Shown: piece by piece, positions 10,363-22,800 of the stretch
How the letters are laid out: each line of letters starts with the position of its first letter
How positions within the stretch are numbered: position 1 is the first letter of the stretch
Origin: Loripinus fragilis
Lineage: Eukaryota > Mollusca > Bivalvia > Lucinida > Lucinidae
Length of the DNA stretch: 64,000 nucleotides
Direction of reading: 5' to 3'
Assembly: GCA_964019695.1 (NCBI GenBank)
Contig: OZ026515.1
Coordinates: 75,755,144 to 75,819,143 of the forward strand
Program-made: the position numbers and the translations under genes
The notes under the pieces: model-generated
Told to the model about the DNA's origin: nothing
Seen by the model: the letters and a program-made list of their open reading frames with translations, nothing else
Databases searched by the model: none

Positions 10363-13300
10363 TAGTAGAGGAGCCAGGGTTCAAAAATGTCAAAAATAAG
10401 CATTTAGGTATGTCCCCTTTTTAGCAGAATTTTCACTTGTTTTTTCCTTTAGTACATAGTATAGGCAGTATGAAACCAGATATTGCACTCAATTTAAGTC
10501 TTGCAAACATACCTGTAACAGTGTGTTTAATACGTTACCCCTAATTTTCTTAAAAACAAAAATATGTAATTAAGACTATTTAGGTAGAAGTTGAAATGTT
10601 TAAATGAACAAAACATTTATGCAATCTGTGAGAACATGCTATTCTCTACACATATTGATGTTTTTAAAAGTTGTTTGGGCCCATGTTATTGTCATTTACG
10701 TTACATTTTCAACCTTACCCTTAAAATTATTGATATTTTGTTAAAAACATCATCTGACAAAATTTTCAATATGTGTTTAACTTCAAGATAACATGTATTG
10801 AAAAAAGCGTTAACTGACCATTTCAAAACTTTAAACAGATACGTTCTAACATAAATACTTTTTCAGTTATAAGCTGTTTAATTATATGACCATAGATAAA
10901 ACTTTATATAAGTTTAGAACCTCTTAAGTTTGAAAATAAGCATACATTTTTTTCTGTTAGCTTTTAAACACCTTATGATAATTGTTTTGATATCACCGAC
11001 TTGAGAGTAATACTTAACAACATTTTTGAGGTAAAATATCATATTGTTGTTCAATTTTCAATATGTAACGTATAAAACAAAGTTGAAGATGAACAATAAT
11101 TGCTAAATAGCTTAAATCATACATAACTGGAAAGTTTATTTCATTAAAAAAAGGGTGAGGGACTGTGTTTGATAGGCATAAAAAGAGCATTTGTTCCAAA
11201 TGAAGGAGTTATCAGTACTAATTTGGAGACTGTGTATAAGGTTGTATTTTTTTCTTTTAAGAAATGGCATACTTCCTGACTTAAAAACAAAACACATTGT
11301 TTGCCAATTTATTATGTAGTGTAATGCAAATTATAAACCTTTAAAATGACAAGTCTGATGCAACATCTCAACAAGGATACATTCCCTAAAGCTTGTTCAG
11401 TCAAATTTGCTAAAGTAGCATATATAACTATAAATAAACGAATAATATATCATGATTATATATTTGTCTGAACCGTTTTCCATTTTCAACTGAGCCTGAA
11501 AACCTAAAACAAATTTAGATATATGCACTTCTTTTTTCTTTTAATTGAACAAAACAATCTAATAAGCCCAAAGCTTTGTGTTGGACATGTTCAAACTCAT
11601 CACAATATAAAAAATAGCAATAACATATCTGTTCTACCAAATCAGATTCATTTATAATAAGAAATGTGTGGATGTTAAAAACTGTGTTTGTTGTTGTTCC
11701 TGTTGGTTGTGGGAATTTCGTATCGGGCCTTTGTTTTCTAATTTGTTTCTAGTTCAGCAATCATCTTGACAAGGAAGAGAGCTGGTTGCTTTACTTTAAT
11801 TATATTGTAGATATCTGTGTTCTGTGTCCCTTCCTAACGGTGCAGTGGGTCAGTCAGGAGTCTGTGATTGTGACATTTCCTAGTCATGTTCAGAAGACGT
11901 TTACTGGCAATCTAGACATCATCACTCCTTTGTGAATATATAAAATAAAATGTTGTTTACGTTACATTAAATTTAGGGAAACATAAGTGTATGTTATCAT
12001 TTATTCTTTAAGATAGTGGCTCTGTTATGCAAATTGTTTAAGCCACATCTATTTATGCATATATCAAAACTCAGAAGGTGACTTTTAAATTTATTCTAGT
12101 TATGGATTTTAGTTTTAGCTCATTTTTAATATGGCTTTCATTGTTTGATTAATGAAACTGATAGTCCTTTTAACTTAACACTACTAATCATTTGTCAAAG
12201 CAATGCAAACTTTAAAACTGAATTAGTTATTCAAAATGAATTATTGCCGGTGAAATTGGGGAAATCATCCATAAGGATGGGTTTTACATGGCAAGGCAAT
12301 GATCATATCCAAGAAATCTAGATTTCTTCAGTTGTAATTTACGATACCAAATTTACTTTATAAAATTTCAACAGAGAGAAAATGTTAAAGCCAAATTTAA
12401 CTAGGACGCATTCAAATTACCGTTTGAGAGATTATTTACGTTAATCAGAATGTTGATAGGAATTGCAATATCTTAAAAATAGCAGTCATAAGATCAAACT
12501 TAGTTTTAGCAATTAGTGCTAATATAGCTGATGTTAAGTTCTATCATAATACCATAGCAGTCATTGGACCCCTTTTTAAACAAACTGTTGCAGGAATCCT
12601 CTCAGTTGATTCCTTTTATGTGCGTTAAATAATAGATGAGTTGTAAACTCATCAGGGTATAGAGACAAAAAGGCATACATAAAATTATCAACTGTGCTAA
12701 TAAAATAATAATTATATGGACAATAGAGAAGGCACAATAGTTAGTATAATTACTTACACAAATAATAGATTTACATGTTATGCTTAGAAAGTATGCATAA
12801 ACTTAACAAATAGTATGTATGCATGTTTAATTTGTCGCTCTTTTTTATCAATCGTCTGCATATGAAATTGTATTTCTTTCGATTTGTAAAAGTATCATGA
12901 TACATCTCAGATAAATTTAACATTGTCTCTATTGCCAATTGCACTATATGTAAGTATGATACAGCATATCATTTGTTGAGTATACTATCTGAAAGTGTTC
13001 TTTGAAAGTAGCGTAAGTATGTATTTTGTTTCTATTACATAAACTATCAATTTACCATAAATAAAGCATCGTTTAACAAGTTGGTACGTGTTTTATGGGT
13101 ATTAATAAGTTAATTTTAAGGACTGAATGACGGTTGTTATGATTACTTATTGTGAGTGTAAAAAATAGATAGTGTCCTGCTGAATAAAACCAACATTAAA
13201 GCAGTTTCTATCACGTATGCTGATAAGCTATATAGCAAAACAGCAAACGTCTGCAAACATTCTGGAGTATATGATCAATCTAGTCCTATTCTAGAAAGTT

Positions 13301-14948
13301 GTTTGCTCAAAGTCATGATTATCAAAGTCTAATAATTTAGAAATGTCTACAATACTAACAATGTGGGAGCTTTTCTAACTTACTAATAGACATATGTCTG
13401 TTTCTAAAGTATTAAAATTGTAATTTAGAATAAACGCTGTCCTGTTTCATTGCTTCACAAACGTGTAGAACCAGGCAACACAATGATTAAAGTAATGATC
13501 TTTATATCTTTGTTATATACGTTACCAACATAAATAATACTCTTTTTCAAAATCAGACACGCTGTAGCTACTAAAATATTATAGACCTAAGGATAGCTAA
13601 GGCGGGTGCTAAATCAGAGACAGAATTCATCACGATATCCAAAAACTTCAGTTTTGTTTCATATGACACCGATGAAGGTATCTTTAATGTTTCACTTCTT
13701 GATTTGGACTTCTGCGCGGAATATCTTACATTTTTTAGAGTTTTTAGGTATATTTTGTGCCTTATTGTTTTAAATATAGCTGCTGTAACGAATAACTGTT
13801 TATAAATGTATATATTTGATGGCTTTTACAATATTTGATGGATCTGACTATGATACTGCGTGTTTTTGTTTATTCATTGAGTTGTTGACGGTGAAAGAAA
13901 AAGTCTTGTATCTGCCATTTAGCGCCATTTAATGCATACAAAGAAGCAAATACATGGTGGTGGCACAGATTTTAAGAATCATTTAAGCTTTTTCGAAACA
14001 ATTTAGTTATGAATAATAAATAGGTATCAATTATCCTATTTACAAGATTCCAAAAGCATGCAGTTAATGGCATTTATGTGCTTTACTTTCAGTTTTTTCC
14101 CCTTTAAACCAAATATGATTTTGTTGATGTTGCATCCCATTCATATTAAATGTTTAAAAATACAATATTTCAAATCTAATTTTGAGCACTAAGATGGTAG
14201 TCAATTTCATTTTCACCTACTAGCTGTTTGAACGCATATACACATAACATTGCACAAAAATATTGTTTTAAAAGAAAGTAACGTATATAACAGAACTTCC
14301 AGGTTTCTAAACTAATATTATTATTCTGTTTTTAAGCTACATCTAATTAAAATATCAATAAATAATAACGATATGTAAGAAAAAGATGCAAATGATAATA
14401 ACACTATATTAGGAGTTTCCTTATTATCTAATGGTAATGTATTAGACTTGGCTATTGCATGGTAAATGCACATGTTCATCAAAAGCTGACAGACATTTTA
14501 TAACATATAAAGCAGCTAAGAAAATCTTTGTGTACAAAAATCTTGCTCCGCAAGTCTTTTGGCATCCAATGGCCAAGTAAACAATTGTAATATATTTCAA
14601 TGTAAGTAACGTATATAACAATTAAGTAAGCGTAAGTCATTTAAACTTATTGTCAGTTTGATGCTTTTAATTAAGGTACTTTAAAGCAATATGCAGATAG
14701 TAGGAAATGTGACCTATCTGGTCTAAATAACTTTTCTTTTCAGTAATGTAGCGAATAGCCTACTACATGAAGCCTGCATGAGGGTAGCTATGGTTACCCC
14801 ACAAATAAACAACTTTTGCAAGACTTAAAATTTGTGCAATATCTGTTTTCACACTTCTGAAACACCATACTAAATGAGGATATAGTCTAAAATTCTGCTA
14901 CTTTCCGGCCACTTCTTTCCAATTTTTGAACCTCTGGCTCCCCTACTA
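10363..14948. mobile_element. Large AT-rich element with inverted ends (element B)
   Basis: The left end TAGTAGAGGAGCCAGGGTTC and the right end, reverse complement of TAGTAGGGGAGCCAGAGGTT, begin inverted arms of about 170 bp (10363-10540 and 14775-14948). The arms share GCAGAATTTT, AAACCAGATATTGCAC and TTTAAGTCTTGCAAA. The interior of about 4.2 kb is very AT-rich with no ORF above about 66 codons, so the element is non-autonomous. Motif copies like those of element A lie at 10525, 10691, 11952 and 13512 in one orientation and at 11065, 14278 and 14606 in the other. Target duplication not certain. Confidence 0.7.
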
Positions 14949-15509
14949 ATGGTATGATATGAGGCATTTTGTACGATAACTCGCGAGGGTTCATTGTATG
15001 ATATGTCGCATTTCATCCGGGTCTTCGCTGTTTGTCATTTAATTAGGAGTCACCTGTAGGGTTAATGGACCTATATTAATGGTATGGTGTTCTGTAAGGG
15101 TCTGATCAGGGTCTACACTGAGATGGGTCTTTTGAGGACCCACAAGCTAGAAATGTCTTACATTTATTACAACAATAACGGTTAGAAATGTTTGACCAGT
15201 ATATTTACCTGTATTTTCGTACCTCATCTGAATTTTTACGCCTTCAGCAGAGCCCATTGTTAAAAGTACCCCCTCACCTGTATTTTCACCCCTCCCGTAG
15301 ATCTTATTGTTATCTATTTGTTTAATACCATTGTTATTGCTGCACATGTGCAGCAGTTTGTTGTTATAACTCGGCGCCTTAACAATAGGATTAATGCACA
15401 TGATCATAGCATGCACTTTTTGTAATCATATCAGGTACTTCTAGTGATCAAAGCAAATACTTCTAATGATCAAATCAGATACTTCTACTAGTAGTGATCA
15501 AAGCCGGTA
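14949..15509. other. Spacer; short repeats, no gene recognised
   Basis: A minus-strand frame at 15147-15416 contains a duplicated 'acctgtattttc' phrase and no recognised domain. About 15430-15510 holds four short repeats of the type TACTTCTAGTGATCAAA immediately before the exon-derived array. Confidence 0.4.
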
Positions 15510-16543
15510 CTTCTAGATGGTTGCTATGACATGAGTCCCTCATCAAAAAGCCTTATTCATACTTCAACTACTGCCTTCCAACATTCAATACTAAAAGATT
15601 TTACCTCAATGTCTGATATGGCTGACTTAAGTTACAAATACCAATTGACTAGATGGTTGCTATGACATGAGTCCCTCATCAAACAGCCTACTTCATACTT
15701 CAATTACTGCCTTCCATCATTCAATACTAATAGACTTTACCTCAATGTCTGATATGGGTGACTTAAGTTACAAATACCAATTGACTAGATGGTTGCTATG
15801 ACATGAGTCCCTCATTAAACAGCCTTATTCAAACTTCAACTACTGCCTTCCATCATTCAATACATATATTCTTTACCTTTGATATGGCTGACTTAAATTG
15901 AGAATACCGGTAACTATGATATATGAGTCCCTCATCAAACAGCCTTATTCATACTTCAACAACTTGCCTTCTAACATTCAAAACTAGTAATAGAATTTAC
16001 CTCTATGCCTGATATGGCTGACTTAAGTTGAGAATACCAACTGACTAGATTGTTGCTATGACATGAGTCCCTCATCAAACAGCCTTATTCATACTTCAAC
16101 TTCCGCCTTCCATCATTCAATACTAAAAGACTTTACCTCTATGTCTGATATGGCTGACTTAAGTTGAGAATACCGTTGACTAGATGGATGCTATGACATG
16201 AGTCCCTCATCAAACAGCCTTATCCATACTTCAACTTCTCCCTTCCAACATTCAATACTAATAGTCTTTACCTCTATGTCTGATATGGCTGACTTAAGTT
16301 GAGAATACCAACTGACTAGATGGTTGCTATGACATGAGTCCCTTATCAAAAAGCCTTATTCATACTTCAACTACTGCCTTCCATCATTCAATACTAAAAG
16401 ACTTAACCTCAATGTCTGATATGACCGACTTAAGTTGGGAATACTAAATGACTAATTGGTTGCTATGACATGAGTCCCTCATCAAACAGCCTTATTCATA
16501 CTTCAACTACTGCCTTCCATCATTCAATACTAATAGACTTTAC
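15510..16543 (-). repeat. Tandem array of eight decayed copies of the VARS exon
   Basis: A unit of about 136 bp is repeated; the landmark GAGTCCCTCAT occurs at 15533, 15669, 15804, 15924, 16064, 16200, 16335 and 16472, then at 16610 inside the genuine exon. Read on the minus strand, each unit aligns with exon 16544-16663 from GCAGTA(A/G)(C/T)TGAAG through TTTGATGAGGGACTCAT to the exon end ATATCAGACATTGAG plus the donor GTAAAGTCT. Frameshifts and stops (for example TGA after GTTGAAGTA) make the copies non-coding. Most keep the GAG|GT donor, but their upstream side is purine-rich (ATGGAAGGCAG) instead of a polypyrimidine acceptor. The array lies just downstream of the true exon, so it arose by local tandem duplication of the exon's 3' part plus adjoining intron. 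Confidence 0.85.
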
Positions 16544-16663
16544 CTCAATGTCTGATATAGCTGACTTTAGTTGACAGGACCAGTTGACTAAACGGTTGCT
16601 ACGATATATGAGTCCCTCATCATACAATCTAACAAATGCTTCAGTTACTGCTTTTGATCGTTT
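16544..16663 (-). CDS. VARS: VARS exon d (NWSC/SAISDIE segment)
   Basis: A 120-bp exon (40 codons, phase 0) beginning [20 protein letters not shown] and ending LKSAISDIE. The acceptor is TTTTCAG|AAACGATC and the donor [17 protein letters not shown]...LVNWSC...SAISDIEV is the conserved core segment of valyl-tRNA synthetases just before the editing (CP1) domain. It joins in frame to the TMDE end of the exon at 19615-19696. Directly downstream in the intron lie eight decayed tandem copies of this exon. The next exon, expected to open the editing domain, was not found in 1-16543. Confidence 0.93.
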
Positions 16664-16929
16664 CTGAAAAGAGGAAACATCAATAATTGGACCAATCCAT
16701 GAGAATGTGGTTCTGATAACATATATGTGCACAGTTATGCGATACACAAGCATGTGCAGCTATCTAGTTTGGCTAGAGGTCCACATTTTCACTTTAGCCT
16801 TCGTCTCCACCCCTTCATTGTGTATGGGAGCAGCAAAAGCTCCTGTCAGATGGACAGGCTTATCTGAGCCTTTCTGCTTCTATGATGGAACATTCTAGCC
16901 CTAGAGCCTTCAACATATATGATGACATA
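16664..16929. other. Intron sequence, no further feature
   Basis: This is the acceptor side of the intron upstream of exon d. The plus-strand frame 16707-16898 is short and has no recognisable domain. Confidence 0.4.
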
Positions 16930-17531
16930 CTAACCTGAGAGCAATCAATATATTTGATGGAAAATCCAAAACTTTATTATATCACACTCTATGGAAAGTA
17001 AAATACAATGGCAAAGATCAGGAATCGATACAATCAAGCACCACACCTGACCGAAGATACCAATGGGAAAGTGACAACTTCACAATTAGACATCACAAAG
17101 GAGAGCCAAGAGGTCAGCCCCTTCCCAGGAGGTGACCACAAGGCATCAATAAACAGACGCACACAAATGCACAACAAAAACTAGAGAGAAATAACATAAA
17201 TGATCCACAAAATAAGCACCGCTTGGAACGGTCAGTAAAAATATTTTACAGGAGGGCTTACACCGGTTTCACGGCGCGCCAACCTCACCCTTAGTTCAGA
17301 TGTGGATCAAGACACATAGATGTTTGGTTTGCATGAAAGACCCCTAACTTATCAATGCATCATCTCCTAGAACATATAAATCAAGATATAAAAAGAAGTT
17401 AAAGCAAAGATAAAGACTCAACAGTAAATAAAACTGAATACCAGAGCAAAAGAAATCCAACAAGTAAACCCAGGTGGGCCTGACAACAGCCAAAGCATCA
17501 GGCCCCTACCATCTCATCAATAGATAAGTCT
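16930..17531 (-). repeat. 3' untranslated part of a Penelope-like element
   Basis: It follows directly on the stop of the retroelement frame at 17532-18660 on the same strand. A segment (about 17015-17280) recurs at 37318-37567 on the same strand, sharing 'tacaatcaagcaccacacctga', 'gagccaagaggycag', 'atgatccacaaa' and 'ggagggctt'. This is consistent with the common 3' tail of a dispersed retroelement family. Confidence 0.65.
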
Positions 17532-18660
17532 TTAAGTTAGAACAATCATAGAGTCTAAAGTCTGACATACCGGTGTGCAATAAAAGAGGAAAGCATAGTT
17601 GTCAGCTGTGATTGGGTTGACCACCAAGCATGCAGTCTGTTGCAATACATCAATGCTATAGCCAATCTTTTTATAATGGGAAATTATTTTAATGAACTGA
17701 GCCAACAATCTTCTTCAATTTATACACCAAGTCACCATAGAATTCAGGTTCCGATAGTCCATGGCGTAAGAGAGATCTAAGTCAAGCTTGGAATATAGAA
17801 ATCAAATCATAGTAGTCCAATTTAGAATTTAGATATCAAATCATAGTAACCTCTATAAAATTTAGAAAAGGTTTGGCGAAGTTTATGATACCGATAGCCA
17901 AGTTTAAGAAGTTTCTGAGTTTAACAATTTATTGCCAGTGTTGAAGTCAGCAATATGGCTAGATGCTCTAGCAAAACGTATGAGTCGAGAGATAAAGACT
18001 CCATAGGATGTAGAGTGAGGAATCTCACCATCTAAAAATGGGAAATTGACATTTTCTAAATCAAAGTTGCTATGTTTATCATAAATTTTGGTAGAAACAA
18101 TATCATTAGAATTTGACAAATGCAAGTCTAAAAACGCGGCTTCGGTATCAGAGGTAATAGCTTTATTAAGTTGGAGCTCTGAAGGGTATATTTGACTTAC
18201 CATATTGTCAAAATAAACATTATCAATGTTTAAAATATGTCCAAATATCTGGATGTAGTGTTAAAAGCTTCAATAATATTAGCCTGCTTATCATCAGAAA
18301 GAGACATCAAAGAGTCCCTCTCATAACAAAACAGGAATAAATCTGCAACCATGGGAGCACAATTAGTGCCCATGAGAATCCCAACTACTTGTCTATACAA
18401 CTTGGTGCCAAATCGAATAAAAATGTTGTAAAAAAAAAGGTCAGCGCATCACATACATTTTGACAAGACCATGCATGATATTTTTTAGGTTTTCCCAAGT
18501 AAAAAATGTGTTTCTGTCGTTACATGCAAGGTAAGAAGAGCCTTCTCTATTGAAGGTTCTTTCAATAAGATCAATAAGTTAATCTTTAATTAAATTATGA
18601 GGTAAAGTAGTGTAAAGAGTAAAAATGAAAAAAAGTCAATAAGCAATGCTTATTAGATAC
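17532..18660 (-). pseudogene. Penelope-like reverse transcriptase, broken
   Basis: Minus-strand translation in several frames gives the core of a Penelope-like (PLE) reverse transcriptase: KPKKYHAWSCQNV, then VGILMGTNCAPMVADLFLFC (the GTNCAP block), SRYLD, YPSELQLNKA, FLDLHLSNSNDIVSTKIYDK, VNFPFLDGEIPHSTSYGVFI and ending with FYGDLVYKLKKIVG and TACLVVNPITADNYAF. The catalytic YLDD block reads YLDI followed by a stop, and there are stops and frameshifts throughout, so it is inactive. The 5' part and any GIY-YIG endonuclease are missing or unrecognised. It sits in a VARS intron in the same orientation as the gene. Confidence 0.8.
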
Positions 18661-18869
18661 CCCCCGCACAGTAATGAAAAGTGAAAAACTTACGTTTTGG
18701 CAAGTGATATTTCAAACCAGCAGACCTTAGTTTTGAAAAGAAGATTTCAGTAGAATCTGTTCAAATGATCTTAAAGCTTGCAATCTGGAACATTTGTTCT
18801 GATCAAATACAAAAAAACTACTCACACCTGAAAACTATATACATCAAAGCTTATATCGGAAAAATAGTC

Positions 18870-19560
18870 TAAGTTCTCATAGATGTTATTTTATCAAAAA
18901 ATTTTTTTTTGAACCAAACTCCTTCATGCATATGTTCAATGTGTACAATGTATAGGCAACATATCAATTTGCTCCATCAAAAGCTGTTGTAGGAGTTGAT
19001 CAGCCCATGAAGGCACCATCTATGCATATACAAAAGCCATATAAGGGAAAAATTGTCTAAGTTCTTTTAGCTGTCATTTCATCAAAAAATATTTTTCTGC
19101 ACCAAACTCCCTCATGCATAAGCTCAATGTGTCTACATTGTATAGGCAAAGTATCAAATTGCTCCATTAAAAGCTGTGTAGGAGTTGATCAGCCCATGCA
19201 CCATCTGTGCATATACAAAAGTCTTATTAGCGTAAAATTCTCCAAGTTCTCACAGCTGTCATTTTGTCAAAAATTATTTTTTCTGAACCAAACTCCTTCA
19301 TGCATATGTTCAATGTGTCTACATTGTATAAGCAAAGTATCAACTTATTGTCTTGCATATATGAACATGTTTGCAAAGTTTGATGAAAATCCAGCAATGA
19401 CTCTTCAAGATATTAAGGAAACAAAACGTTACGGACGGACGCACGCACCCACGGACGGACAGACAACATGAAAACAGTAATCCCACAACAAACAAAGTTT
19501 GGGGGGAAAAACAGTATACCCACCACAAACAAAGTTTGGGGGGGTATAAAAATCATAAGA
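18870..19560. repeat. Diverged tandem repeat, about 190 bp, three to four copies
   Basis: Units start near 'tctaagttctcatagatgttatttt' and contain CCAAACTCCTTCATGCATA, 'tcaatgtgtctacattgtatagg' and 'aggagttgatcagcccatg'. Copies lie around 18870, 19060 and 19240. The end has ACGGACGGACGCACG-type sequence, as in the related array at 43087-44030. Non-coding interspersed repeat, likely mollusc-specific. Confidence 0.6.
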
Positions 19561-19614
19561 AGACAAACTGGTCACATAGGAATCTCTGCATGAGTACAGA
19601 AAGTGTTAACTTAC

Positions 19615-19696
19615 CTCATCCATGGTGAAAGCTGTCCTGTTCCAGTCTAAGGAAAACCCCAGTTTCTTCATCTGTTCATATATCCTTTCACCTTTT
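19615..19696 (-). CDS. VARS: VARS exon c ([12 protein letters not shown] segment)
   Basis: An 82-bp exon. The acceptor is TTTTTTCAG|AAAAGG and the donor GAG|GTAAGT. Its first base completes the Glu codon split from the exon at 47500-47664, followed by 27 codons [18 protein letters not shown]... ending TMDE. The KLG.SLDW.R..FTMD block is diagnostic for valyl-tRNA synthetase. It is separated from the upstream exon by an intron of about 27.8 kb that contains the large satellite. Confidence 0.93.
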
Positions 19697-19848
19697 CTGA
19701 AAAAAATGTCACAAACTGTATTAAAAGTCATTTAATTAGAAATTCTGTAAAGTGACATGATAAGAGTTTGATTTTTTTTGTAAAACTAGGACATTATTTA
19801 TATCAATAGCTAGGATGGTACTAAAGTTAAAAACAAATTCAACATAAT

Positions 19849-22800
19849 TAACATGCTTCTATAGACACACACAGAGCTATTTTTTTTATGTTGTACATAC
19901 TATACTCAGAAAAACAATTGAAGGATATTGAAATTATTTTGACTTTATAGCATTTGAGCCAATACTTTTCAAACAAAGTAATTTTATATCTGATAGAACT
20001 ACTACAATGCAATTCAGCAAAATGCAAAAAGAAATTTACGGGTCATTGGTTATGATACAGTACCACGCCAAATGTACCGACCCTCTCTACCCAAAGTTCA
20101 CAAGCAATAAATTTAGCGCTTAAATTTTTTGCTGAAACCTTTACCTTGTCATTGCTTATGTTCTAATTCCGACCACAGACGAGGTTTTACTCCCATTTAG
20201 CAGCTATTGGCCCTAATAATGGGACAACTACCTCACCAAAACTGCACAGATATGGCATACCCGAGCCAATTTGACATCAAAGTGGCAGCAAAACACTGAC
20301 AACAACTACACAATTATGTGCCATACTTTTGAGGGAGAACCAGCAATGATTTTGGAGCCAGTCATTTTGGAATACAAATGATAAAAATGGGTTTCAATCA
20401 TTTTTGAACGTGTGTGACTTTTCAGTATAGAGGGTTGCACCATTTGGATTTGTACGGTACTTGAACCATTGAAGCATGACTAAAGTCAAGCATCCATTTT
20501 GATTGCAGATATCTAGAACAATGAAATTCATGCATTGTAAGTTTAGTTTTTATTGTATTGAATGTTAGGGATGGAATTGAACCTAAATATCCTTCAATTG
20601 TTTTTCTGAGTATATATTAACAAATGCTTCTATAGACACACACTGGGGTCTTTTTTATGTTGTGCATGCTATATTATCACATGCTTCTAAAGACACACAC
20701 TGAGGTCTCTTTTATGTTGTGCATGCTATATCATCACATGCTTCTATAGACATTAAATGAGGTATTTTTTATGTTGTGCATACTATATTCACACATGCTT
20801 CTATAGACACAAACTGAGGTCTTTTTTATGTTGTGCTTGCTATATTAACATATTATGCTTTCTACAGATACACACTGAGGTCTTTTTTATGTTGTGCTCG
20901 CTATATTTACACATGCTTCTTTAGACAAACACTAAGGTCCTTTTTATGTTGTGCATGATCTATTAACACATGCTTGTATAGACATACACTGCGCTCTTTT
21001 TATGTTGTGCATGCTATATAAAAACATGCTTTCAATAGACACACAAGAAGGTCTTTTTTATGTTGTGCATGCTTTATTAACACATGCTTCTATAGACACA
21101 CACTGATGTCTTTTTTATGTTATGCATGCTATTTTAACACATGCTTTCTATAGACACTTACTGAGCTCTTTTGATGTTGTGCATGCTATATTAACACATG
21201 CTTCTATAGACACACACTGAGCTCTTTTTATGTTGTGCATGCTATATTGACACATGCCTGTATAGACACTCACTGGGGTCTTTATGTTGTGCATACTATA
21301 TTAACACATGCTTCTATAGACAAACACTGAGCACTTTTTATGTTGTGCAGGCTTTATTAACACATGCTTCAATAGACACACACTCAGGTCTTTTTTTATG
21401 TTGTGCATGCTATATTAACACATGCTTCTATAGACACACACATAGCTCTTTTTTTATGTTGTACATGCTTTATTAACACATGCTTCCATAGACACACACT
21501 GGGGTCTTTTTTATGATGTGTATGCTATATTAACACATGCTTTCTATAGACACACACTGAGGTCTTTTTTATATTGTGCATGCTATATTAACACATGCTT
21601 TCTATAGACACACACTGAGCTCTTTTTTATGTTGTGCTGGCTATATTTACACATGCTTCTTTAGACAAACACTAAGGTCCTTTTTATGTTGTGCATGATA
21701 TATTAACACATGCTTGTATAGACACACACTGCGCTCTTTTTATGTTGTGCATGCTATATAAAAACATGCTTTCAATAGACACACAAGAAGGTCTTTTTTA
21801 TGTTGTGCATGCTTTATTAACACATGCTTCTATAGACACACACTGATGTCTTTTTTATGTTATGCATGCTATTTTAACACATGCTTTCTATAGACACTTA
21901 CTGAGCTCTTTTGATGTTGTGCATGCTATATTAACACATGCTTCTATAGACACACACTGAGCTCTTTTTATGTTGTGCATGCTATATTGACACATGCCTG
22001 TATAGACACTCACTGGGGTCTTTATGTTGTGCATACTATATTAACACATGCTTCTATAGACAAACACTGAGCACTTTTTATGTTGTGCGTGCTTTATTAA
22101 CACATGCTTCAATAGACACACACTCAGGTCTTTTTTTATGTTGTGCATGCTATATTAACACATGCTTCTATAGACACACACATAGCTCTTTTTTTATGTT
22201 GTACATGCTGTATTAACACATGCTTCCATAGACACACACTGGGGTCTTTTTTATATTGTGTATGCTATATTAACACATGCTTTCTATAGACACACACTGA
22301 GGTCTTTTTTATATTGTGCATGCTATATTAACACATATGTTATGCATGCTATTTTAACACATGCTTTCTATAGACACTTACTGAGCTCTTTTGATGTTGT
22401 GCATGCTATATTAACACATGCTTCTATAGACACACACTGAGCTCTTTTTATGTTGTGCATGCTATATTGACACATGCCTGTATAGACACTCACTGGGGTC
22501 TTTATGTTGTGCATACTATATCAACACATGCTTCTATAGACACACACTGCACTCTTTTTATGTTGTGCATGCTATATAAAAACATGCTTTCAATAGACAC
22601 ACAAGAAGGTCTTTTTTATGTTGTGCATGCTTTATTAACACATGCTTCTATAGACACACACTGATGTCTTTTTTATGTTATGCATGCTATTTTAACACAT
22701 GCTTTCTATAGACACTTACTGAGCTCTTTTGATGTTGTGCATGCTATATTAACACATGCTTCTATAGACACACACTGAGCTCTTTTTTATGTTGTGCATG

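Noticed and set aside
15147..15416. Candidate next VARS exon (minus strand, TGEGVLLTMG...)
   Set aside because: It superficially resembles the TGRTLLSVPG block, but the residues do not align beyond a few positions and no splice sites fit.
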